From positions 1-14,180 of the forward strand of contig NZ_JALNWM010000072.1 of assembly GCF_023230885.1 (NCBI RefSeq): DNA of 14,180 nucleotides. The letters run 5' to 3'. Shown piece after piece: positions 8,508 through 13,566 of this stretch; positions within the stretch are counted from its first letter, which is position 1, and each line of letters starts with the position of its first letter. The translations under genes and the position numbers were made by a program. Below the pieces are notes generated by a model. It was not told where the DNA came from, searched no databases, and was given only the letters and a program-made list of their open reading frames with translations. This stretch comes from Desulfocurvus sp. Lineage in GTDB: Bacteria; Desulfobacterota; Desulfovibrionia; Desulfovibrionales; Desulfovibrionaceae.

Positions 8508-8870
8508 CTACTCGCCGCGCACCTGCTCCTCCTCCTCCTGGCGGCTCTTGCAGTTGATGCACAGCGTGGTCACCGGGCGGGCCTTGAGGCGCTCCACCGA
8601 GATGTCCTCGCCGCACTCCTCGCAGATGCCGAAGGTACCGTCGTCGATGCGGTGCAGGGTCTGCTGGATCTTCTTGATGAGTTTGCGCTCGCGGTCGCGC
8701 AGGCGCAGGGTGAAGGAGCGGTCGGACTCGGCTGTGGCGCGGTCGGCGGGATCGGCGTAGACCTCGGGCGACTCGGTCATGTCCTCGATGGTCTCCTCGC
8801 CCTTGCGCAGGATGTCGTCGAGCATCTGGTTCAGGTACTTACGGAAGAATTCGATATCCTTTGCTTCCAT
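8508..8870 (-). CDS. dksA: DksA/TraR family RNA polymerase-binding transcription factor
   Basis: A 120-residue protein with a four-cysteine zinc finger (Cys83, Cys86, Cys104, Cys107; CEEC then CINC) following a long helical N-terminal region. The coiled-coil tip carries DPADRA, matching the DxxDxA motif by which DksA reaches the RNA polymerase active site through the secondary channel; it is usually a partner of ppGpp in stringent control of rRNA and tRNA promoters. The C-terminus is a charged helix (SRQEEEEQVRGE). It is shorter at the N-terminus than E. coli DksA (151 residues), as is common outside gammaproteobacteria. An excellent GGAGGA ribosome-binding site lies seven bases before the ATG. 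It is the first gene of the minus-strand cluster and is divergent from the DUF364 gene. Confidence 0.94.
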   Translation of the reverse strand: MEAKDIEFFRKYLNQMLDDILRKGEETIEDMTESPEVYADPADRATAESDRSFTLRLRDRERKLIKKIQQTLHRIDDGTFGICEECGEDISVERLKARPVTTLCINCKSRQEEEEQVRGE

Positions 8871-9073
8871 GGCGGATCCTCCGGATGGGCGCCGGCCGGT
8901 GACGGCGCGCGGACTGTCGGGGAAGGGTCTTCTTACTGCATCTCCTCTTGAAAAGTAAACCCCCGTGCATTAGCGTGGCCCGTTTGAGAGTTATGCCCCG
9001 CGCGGCGGGGCTGCGCGCCCCGGCGCCCCCCTGCTGCGTTTGCGGGCGGCCCCGGGGCCCGCGGAGCAGGCCC
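8871..9073. promoter_or_regulatory. Divergent intergenic region between dksA and the DUF364 gene
   Basis: 203 bases that must hold the start signals for both divergent genes. The AT-richer core at about 8930-8995 is the only plausible promoter region. On the plus strand TTGAAA at 8948-8953 followed after 17 bases by TAGCGT is a weak candidate. On the minus strand a TTTACT / GTAAGA pair (about 8959 down to 8931) is weaker. Neither is convincing by eye. Confidence 0.35.
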
Positions 9074-9922
9074 ATGGACACGAGCGACCCTCCCCCCGGC
9101 CCGCAGGCCGGACCGGCCCTCCAGGCCGCCCTGGTGCGCGCGGTGCTGGCAGCGGCCCTGGCCGAGGCCGACCGGCCCGTGCGCCGCGCCGTGCTGGGCG
9201 CGGTCCTGGCGGGCGTGGAACTGGGCGGCCCCGGCGGACCCCGGGCCGGGCTGGCTTCGCGCACGGTCGGCGCCCCGGGTGCCCCGGGCCTCCCGGGCAT
9301 GCCCGCGTCGGCCCACGCCCTGGCGGGCGGGCTGGCGGGCGCCTGCGCGGCCCCGGGCCCGGCGGGCCCCGGCCAGCCGCAGGGCCTCCCGGCGGAGGGG
9401 GCCGACGCGGCCGCACTGGGGCTGGCCGCCGCCCTGGCCCTGCTGCCCGTGCCAGGCAAGGCGCGCCCCGGCAAGGGCCAGGAGCTGCTCCTGGCCGCCG
9501 GGCGCGGTCGGCGCGTGGCCGTGGTCGGCCATTTTCCCTTCGTCGAGCGCCTTGGCGGCGCCTTCGCGGCGCTCAGCGTGCTGGAGCTGCGCCCCCGCCC
9601 GGGCGACCTGCCCGCCGCCCTGGCCGCCCGGGTGCTGCCCGGGGCGGACGTGGTGGCCATCACCGGCTCGGCCCTGCACAACGGCACCCTGGGCGGGCTG
9701 CTGGCCCTGTGCCGCCCGGGGGCGCGGGTGGTGCTCCTGGGGCCCAGCGCACCCCTTGTCCCGGCCCTGCTGGAGCTTGGCGTCGACGCCCTGGCCGGGG
9801 TCGTGGTCCGCGACGCGGGCGCCGCCCTGGACGGCGCGGCCCGCGGCCTGCCCTTGCGCCGGCTGGCGGGCGTGGAGCCCGTGTTTCTGGCCCGCCGGGA
9901 TTTTTTTGACCTTTCGAGTTGA
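9074..9922 (+). CDS. DUF364-family protein (Rossmann-like, putative metal-chelation domain)
   Basis: A 282-residue protein. The C-terminal half matches the DUF364 pattern: RVAVVGHFPFVERLGG, then LSVLELRPRPGDLPA, then LPGADVVAITGSALHNGTLGGLL, then ARVVLLGPSAPLVPALLELGVDALAGVVVRD. Family members are suggested to bind heavy metals or a cofactor, but no reaction is established. The N-terminal half resembles the accompanying DUF4213-like region and is very Ala/Gly/Pro-rich. The frame is open from 8948, but ATG 9074, with a GGAG seven bases upstream, avoids an Arg/Pro-rich unlikely extension. The gene stands alone: it is divergent from dksA, and its stop codon is overlapped by the -35 element of the tRNA-Gly promoter. 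A role cannot be inferred from the neighbours. Confidence 0.85.
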   Translation: MDTSDPPPGPQAGPALQAALVRAVLAAALAEADRPVRRAVLGAVLAGVELGGPGGPRAGLASRTVGAPGAPGLPGMPASAHALAGGLAGACAAPGPAGPGQPQGLPAEGADAAALGLAAALALLPVPGKARPGKGQELLLAAGRGRRVAVVGHFPFVERLGGAFAALSVLELRPRPGDLPAALAARVLPGADVVAITGSALHNGTLGGLLALCRPGARVVLLGPSAPLVPALLELGVDALAGVVVRDAGAALDGAARGLPLRRLAGVEPVFLARRDFFDLSS

Positions 9923-9947
9923 CAGGACCGGCGGTCGCGGATAGAAG
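9919..9947 (+). promoter_or_regulatory. Sigma-70-type promoter of first tRNA-Gly
   Basis: A consensus -35 TTGACA at 9919-9924, a 17-base spacer and TAGAAG at 9942-9947 (4 of 6 matches to the -10 consensus). The -35 hexamer contains the TGA stop (9920-9922) of the preceding gene. A 5-bp hairpin (CCTCG/CGAGG, 9956-9969) lies in the short tRNA leader. Confidence 0.65.
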
Positions 9948-9976
9948 GTCTCTCGCCTCGACGACGAGGGCCACGA

Positions 9977-10051
<75 letters not shown>

Positions 10052-10063
10052 AAGCGACACGCC

Positions 10064-10096
10064 GGACGCCGACCCAAGGGTCGGCGTCCTTTTTTT
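10064..10096 (+). terminator. Rho-independent terminator of tRNA-Gly copy 1
   Basis: A perfect 11-bp stem GGACGCCGACC (10064-10074) with loop CAAG, complementary arm 10079-10089, and seven T residues at 10090-10096. It closes the single-tRNA transcript. Confidence 0.92.
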
Positions 10097-10201
10097 GCGG
10101 CGGGCCTTCCATTTTTTTGGGCCGCCCCGGCACGAAGTGCTTGCACCCGGCAAGGCGAACGGATACGTTCCCCAGCGCACCGAGGGGTTTTGACGCAGGG
10201 G

Positions 10202-10213
10202 GGACAATTGTCC
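10202..10213. promoter_or_regulatory. Perfect 12-bp palindrome just upstream of the tRNA-Cys -35
   Basis: GGACAATTGTCC is a perfect palindrome ending one base before the -35 hexamer at 10215. Its position would suit an activator or repressor site. No regulator family can be named from the sequence, and its AT-rich centre stands out in this GC-rich window. Confidence 0.4.
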
Positions 10214-10214
10214 G

Positions 10215-10244
10215 TTGACAGCGCCAACTCACCTGGACTATAGG
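10215..10244 (+). promoter_or_regulatory. Sigma-70-type promoter of tRNA-Cys / tRNA-Gly
   Basis: A consensus TTGACA at 10215-10220 and TATAGG at 10239-10244 with 18-base spacing (or CTATAG with 17). Transcription would begin around 10251, about 12 bases before tRNA-Cys. It is the closest visible promoter upstream of the methyltransferase-YcaO pair. Confidence 0.72.
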
Positions 10245-10262
10245 CTCAATTCCTCGGTACGG

Positions 10263-10337
<75 letters not shown>

Positions 10338-10341
10338 CGAT

Positions 10342-10416
<75 letters not shown>

Positions 10417-10429
10417 CCAAACCAGCACG

Positions 10430-10456
10430 ACGCCGGCGCAAGCCGGCGTTTTTTTT
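10430..10456 (+). terminator. Rho-independent terminator after the tRNA-Cys / tRNA-Gly operon
   Basis: An 8-bp stem ACGCCGGC (10430-10437) with loop GCAA and arm GCCGGCGT (10442-10449), followed by a run of T to 10456. It ends only 32 bases before the methyltransferase start codon. Confidence 0.85.
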
Positions 10457-10457
10457 G

Positions 10458-10474
10458 CCCGGGCCCGGCCCGGG
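10458..10474. repeat. Inverted repeat between terminator and methyltransferase ribosome-binding site
   Basis: CCCGGGCC at 10458-10465 and GGCCCGGG at 10467-10474 are perfect inverted repeats around a single central base. In RNA a CCCGGG/CCCGGG hairpin could form just before the GGAGGT ribosome-binding site at 10478-10483. Its function is unknown. Confidence 0.4.
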
Positions 10475-10488
10475 AACGGAGGTCCCCG

Positions 10489-11232
10489 GTGCCGACCCCT
10501 GAATCCATCTCCCTGGACGCACCCCTGGACGAACTGCTGGACTACGCCGGACGGCGTTTCGCCGTGGCCTTCGAGCCCGTGAGCGCGGCGGGCAGGACCC
10601 TGGAGGTCCTGCAGATCACCAACATGGCCGAGTATGTGGAGCGCATCGCCGAGGCCGCCACCCAGGGCCAGGGGCTGGACCTGCCCTTCTGGGCGCGCAT
10701 CTGGCCGGCCTCGATGGTCCTGGCGCACATGGCGGCCTCGCTGCCCCTGGGGCCAGGCGCCGAGCTTCTGGAAATCGGCGCGGGGGTCGGCGTGTGCGGG
10801 CTGTTCGCCGCCGCCGCCGGGCTGCACGCCACCATCACCGACATCAGCCACGACGCCCTGGTCTTCACGCGCATCAACGCGCTGCACAACGGCCTGGGCG
10901 ACCGGGTCCGGGTGCTGCGGGCCGACTTTTCCGCCGACCGCCTGGGGCGGCGCTTCGATGTCATCATCGGCGCCGAGGTGCTGTACATCGAACGGCTGCA
11001 CCGGGGGCTGGTCAAGTTCCTGGGGGCGCACCTGCGGCCCCGCGAGGGCGCCCAGGCGCTGCTGGCGCGCAACCACGAGCGCCGCTCCATGCGCTTCTTC
11101 AAGCTGGCCGAGGAGGACTTCGTCATGAGCAACAAGACCGTGGGCTGCAAGGCCACGGGCGAGGACGGCGAGATCGAGCGCCACCTGTGCGACATCGTGC
11201 GCCTCGTGCCCCGCAAGGTGGTGGCCGCATGA
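10489..11232 (+). CDS. Class I SAM-dependent methyltransferase (family-16 / METTL-like)
   Basis: A 247-residue Rossmann-fold methyltransferase. The SAM-binding motif I is LLEIGAGVG (Glu95, Gly97, Gly99, Gly101); motif II is ATITDISHDAL. After beta-4 comes VIIGAEVLYIERL, where Glu163-x-x-Tyr166 resembles the (D/E)xxY motif of seven-beta-strand protein lysine methyltransferases; FWARIWPASMVLA upstream is also typical of that group. The substrate is unknown; a protein is more likely than a small molecule on that motif. The start is GTG 10489, five bases after a strong GGAGGT; the open frame further upstream runs into tRNA-Gly and is not coding. The stop overlaps the YcaO start as ATGA, so the two are coupled. 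No promoter is visible between the tRNA terminator and this gene. Confidence 0.88.
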   Translation: MPTPESISLDAPLDELLDYAGRRFAVAFEPVSAAGRTLEVLQITNMAEYVERIAEAATQGQGLDLPFWARIWPASMVLAHMAASLPLGPGAELLEIGAGVGVCGLFAAAAGLHATITDISHDALVFTRINALHNGLGDRVRVLRADFSADRLGRRFDVIIGAEVLYIERLHRGLVKFLGAHLRPREGAQALLARNHERRSMRFFKLAEEDFVMSNKTVGCKATGEDGEIERHLCDIVRLVPRKVVAA

Positions 11233-12956
11233 TCGTGCTCACGCCCTGCGCAAAGACCTACGACAAGGACCAGGACAAGGCCGTGGCCCCGGAGGTCACC
11301 GTGGCCCGCGTGCGCGAGGCCCTGGCCCGCCACGGCGACGCCATCCTGGCCGAAACCCGGCGCATCGACACCGGGCGCCTGGGCATCCCGGTGTTTTTAT
11401 CCATCGCCGGGGCCGGGGCGCGGCGGGTCATGCCCACGCGCAAGCAGATGGGCAAGGGCGCCTCGCCCATCCAGGCCGAGGCCTCGGCGCTGATGGAGCT
11501 GACCGAGCGCTACAGCTATTTCACCTTCTGGGACCGCCGCGAGGGCTTCGCCCTGGCCACCTGGACCGAGGCCCAGGCCCTGTGGCCCGGGCGGGTCATG
11601 CCCCTGGCCGAGGTGCTGCGCGCCACCGGCGACACCCTGGACGCGGACCAGGCCGTGCGCGTGCTCGACCTGCACCGCTGGACCTTCTGCCCGGCGACCA
11701 ACATCAGCTCCGGGCGCGAGGAGTTCGTGCCCCTGGACCTGTTCAAGAAGCTCAACGAATTCAACGGGTCCAGCGCGGGCAACACCAACGAGGAATCCAT
11801 CTTCCAGGGCGCTGCGGAGCTGGTGGAGCGCCATGTCTGCGCCGTGGCCGACCGCACCCGGCCCGAGATGCCGACCATCGACCCGGCCTCCTGCACGGAC
11901 CCCGTGCTGGCCGGGCTCATGGAGCGTTTCGCGGCCGCCGGCATCCGCCTGTGGCTCAAGGACATGACCCTGGGCCTGCCCGTGCCCACGGTGGCGGCCC
12001 TGGCCTACGACCCGGCGACCTTCCCGGACAGGAGCGAGATCGTCTACACCGCGGGCACGGCCTCCTCGCCGGAAAAAGCCGCCATCCGCGCGCTGACGGA
12101 GGTCGCCCAGCTCGCCGGGGACTTCGAGACCGGCGCCAACTACGAGGCATCGGGCCTGCCCAAGTACACCGACCCGCAGCAGTTCCAGTGGCTGACCCGG
12201 GGGCCCGTGGTGCCCCTGTCCAGCCTGCCCACGGTGGCCGACCGCGACATCCTGCGCGAGCTGCGGGCCCTGACCTGCGGCCTGGGGCGCCTGGGGCTCA
12301 GCCTCTACAGCGTGCAGACCACCTGCGCCGAGCTGGGCCTGCCCGCGCATTACAACTTCGTGCCGGGGTTCCAGTTCCGCGAGCGCACCCCGCGCGCCAG
12401 CCTGGGCCTGTTCGTGGGCCGCGTGCTGGCCGAGGAGGCGCCCACAGCCGAAGCCGAAGCCGGGCTGGACGCCCTGGGCCGCGCATACCCCGGGGCCCAT
12501 TTCCTGCCGCTGCACCGGGCCCTGCTGACCCTGCGCCAGGGCGACACCACCGCCGCGGCGGCCCTCTTCGCCCAGGCCGAACCCCTCCAGGACAACGACG
12601 AGGACCGCGCCCTGGCCGCCTTCTACCAGGCCTACGCCCTGACGCGCGCCGGGAATTTCGTGGACGCCCTGCCCCACCTGGACCGCGCCGTGGCGCTGTG
12701 CCCGGAGGTCAAGGAGTACTTCAACCTGCGCGGGGTGGCCCGCTTCAAGGCCAAGGACTTCGAGGGCGCCGCCCGGGACTTCCGCGCCGCCCTGGACCTG
12801 GACAGCGGCTCGGCCATGGACCTGGCCAACCTGGGACTGTGCCTGAAATTCCTGGGCCAGCGCCAGGAGGCCATCCACTGCCTGGGCAGCGCGCTGGAGC
12901 TGGATTCCTCGCTGGACTTCGCCCGGACGCACCTGGAGGAAATGCTCGGCGTCTAA
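11229..12956 (+). CDS. YcaO-domain protein with C-terminal TPR array
   Basis: A 575-residue protein. The YcaO domain (about 35-400) shows GKGASPIQAEASALMELTERYS (from Gly75), the segment SAGNTNEESIFQGAAELVERH (from about 181) and AAIRALTEVAQ, matching the glutamate-rich ATP/Mg sites of this family. YcaO proteins phosphorylate peptide amide oxygens to form azolines, thioamides or amidines, and E. coli YcaO supports methylthiolation of ribosomal protein S12. The C-terminus (about 425-575) holds four tandem tetratricopeptide repeats (for example AFYQAYALTRAGNFVDALPHL, then YFNLRGVARFKAKDFEGAARD), likely for partner binding. The total length and YcaO-plus-TPR layout resemble E. coli YcaO. It has no C-terminal Pro-rich tail. 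No TfuA or small precursor peptide gene is seen nearby. It is coupled to the methyltransferase and lies 233 bases upstream of dsrC. Confidence 0.92.
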   Translation: MIVLTPCAKTYDKDQDKAVAPEVTVARVREALARHGDAILAETRRIDTGRLGIPVFLSIAGAGARRVMPTRKQMGKGASPIQAEASALMELTERYSYFTFWDRREGFALATWTEAQALWPGRVMPLAEVLRATGDTLDADQAVRVLDLHRWTFCPATNISSGREEFVPLDLFKKLNEFNGSSAGNTNEESIFQGAAELVERHVCAVADRTRPEMPTIDPASCTDPVLAGLMERFAAAGIRLWLKDMTLGLPVPTVAALAYDPATFPDRSEIVYTAGTASSPEKAAIRALTEVAQLAGDFETGANYEASGLPKYTDPQQFQWLTRGPVVPLSSLPTVADRDILRELRALTCGLGRLGLSLYSVQTTCAELGLPAHYNFVPGFQFRERTPRASLGLFVGRVLAEEAPTAEAEAGLDALGRAYPGAHFLPLHRALLTLRQGDTTAAAALFAQAEPLQDNDEDRALAAFYQAYALTRAGNFVDALPHLDRAVALCPEVKEYFNLRGVARFKAKDFEGAARDFRAALDLDSGSAMDLANLGLCLKFLGQRQEAIHCLGSALELDSSLDFARTHLEEMLGV

Positions 12957-13005
12957 CGTGGCGGAAAGCCAGCCTTTCGGCGCCAGGGCCCGGCCACGGC
13001 TTTTT
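12957..13005 (+). terminator. Possible imperfect terminator after the YcaO gene
   Basis: CGTGGC at 12957-12962 can pair with GCCACG at 12993-12998, enclosing a small GAAAG/CTTTC hairpin (12964-12978), and five T residues follow at 13001-13005. The outer helix is short and the loop is long, so the call is uncertain. The dsrC promoter begins 12 bases later. Confidence 0.4.
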
Positions 13006-13017
13006 CCGGGAGGCCCC

Positions 13018-13047
13018 TTGACAAAAAACCCCGTCAGTATTTAGTAT
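13018..13047 (+). promoter_or_regulatory. dsrC promoter (sigma-70 type)
   Basis: A consensus TTGACA at 13018-13023 and TAGTAT at 13042-13047 with 18-base spacing. The surrounding A/T-rich stretch (13021-13060) stands out against GC-rich neighbours. It gives a predicted start near 13054 and a leader of about 135 bases. Confidence 0.65.
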
Positions 13048-13054
13048 CCCCTAA

Positions 13055-13189
13055 CATTTTCGCTGGCACGCTGGCGGGAATTTATGCGGGAGTTGAGCAG
13101 CGGAAGCTGCTTATCCATCTAGGAAGTCCGGGTCCGCCCGGAAGCGGCCCCCGGGCTGCTCAGGCATCAAACCATTAAGGAGGACGATC
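13055..13189 (+). promoter_or_regulatory. Structured 5' leader of dsrC with upstream ORF
   Basis: The leader can form two local hairpins: AGCAGC/GCTGCT with loop GGAA (13096-13111) and TCCGGG/CCCGGA with loop TCCG (13127-13142). A second GCTGCT at 13155-13160 can instead pair with the first AGCAGC, extended to about 8 bp (13094-13101 with 13155-13162), so two folds exclude each other. A 12-codon ORF (MRELSSGSCLSI, 13084-13122) covers the first hairpin. The ribosome-binding site AAGGAGG is at 13177-13183, six bases before the ATG. I do not recognise it as a known riboswitch class. Confidence 0.5.
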
Positions 13190-13507
13190 ATGGCCACTGT
13201 CGAATTCAAGGGCAAATCTTTCGACATCGACGAAGACGGTTTCCTTCAGAAGTTCGAGGACTGGAACCCCGAGTGGGTGGAGTACGTGAAGGAGTCCGAG
13301 GGCATCAAGGAGCTGACCGACGAGCACCAGAAGGTCATCGAGTTCCTGCAGGACTACTACAAGAAGAACGGCATCGCCCCGATGGTCCGCATCCTCTCCA
13401 AGGTGACCGGCTTCAAGCTGAAGCACATCTACGAGCTGTTCCCCTCCGGCCCCGGCAAGGGCGCCTGTAAGATGGCTGGTCTGCCCAAGCCCACCGGCTG
13501 CGTGTAA
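13190..13507 (+). CDS. dsrC: Sulfur carrier protein DsrC (dissimilatory sulfite reductase-associated)
   Basis: A 105-residue protein of the DsrC/TusE family. The flexible C-terminal arm GACKMAGLPKPTGCV carries both redox cysteines: Cys93 (CysB) and the penultimate Cys104 (CysA). This two-Cys pattern separates true DsrC from TusE-type relatives with only the last Cys. The body has ITS family features DEDGFLQKFEDWNPEWVEYV and DYYKKNGIAPMVRILSKVTG. In sulfate reducers DsrAB loads sulfite-derived sulfur on DsrC as a trisulfide, which the DsrMKJOP membrane complex reduces, linking sulfite reduction to energy conservation in the cytoplasm. It has its own promoter, an AAGGAGG ribosome-binding site and a strong terminator, as expected of an abundant single-gene transcript. 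dsrAB is not in this window; dsrC is often unlinked from it. Confidence 0.98.
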   Translation: MATVEFKGKSFDIDEDGFLQKFEDWNPEWVEYVKESEGIKELTDEHQKVIEFLQDYYKKNGIAPMVRILSKVTGFKLKHIYELFPSGPGKGACKMAGLPKPTGCV

Positions 13508-13534
13508 GACCAACCGGTCCCCAAGCGACCATTC

Positions 13535-13566
13535 AGGGCGGAGGCTCAGGCTTCCGCCCTTTTTTT
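13535..13566 (+). terminator. Rho-independent terminator of dsrC
   Basis: An 11-bp stem AGGGCGGAGGC (13535-13545) with loop TCAG and arm 13550-13560, one G-T pair, followed by a T-run to 13566. It lies 28 bases after the dsrC stop. Confidence 0.93.

Noticed and set aside
6834..8951. 705-codon open frame on the plus strand opposite the NFACT and dksA genes
   Set aside because: Antisense to two well-supported genes, low complexity, no motif.
10097..10190. Possible hairpin with T-rich loop after the first tRNA terminator (around 10098-10127)
   Set aside because: The arms contain a mismatch and the T-run lies in the loop rather than after the stem, so it is not a terminator; no gene or RNA could be supported there.
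11397..12932. 511-codon minus-strand frame opposite YcaO
   Set aside because: Shadow of the YcaO-TPR gene, whose motifs are clear in the plus frame.
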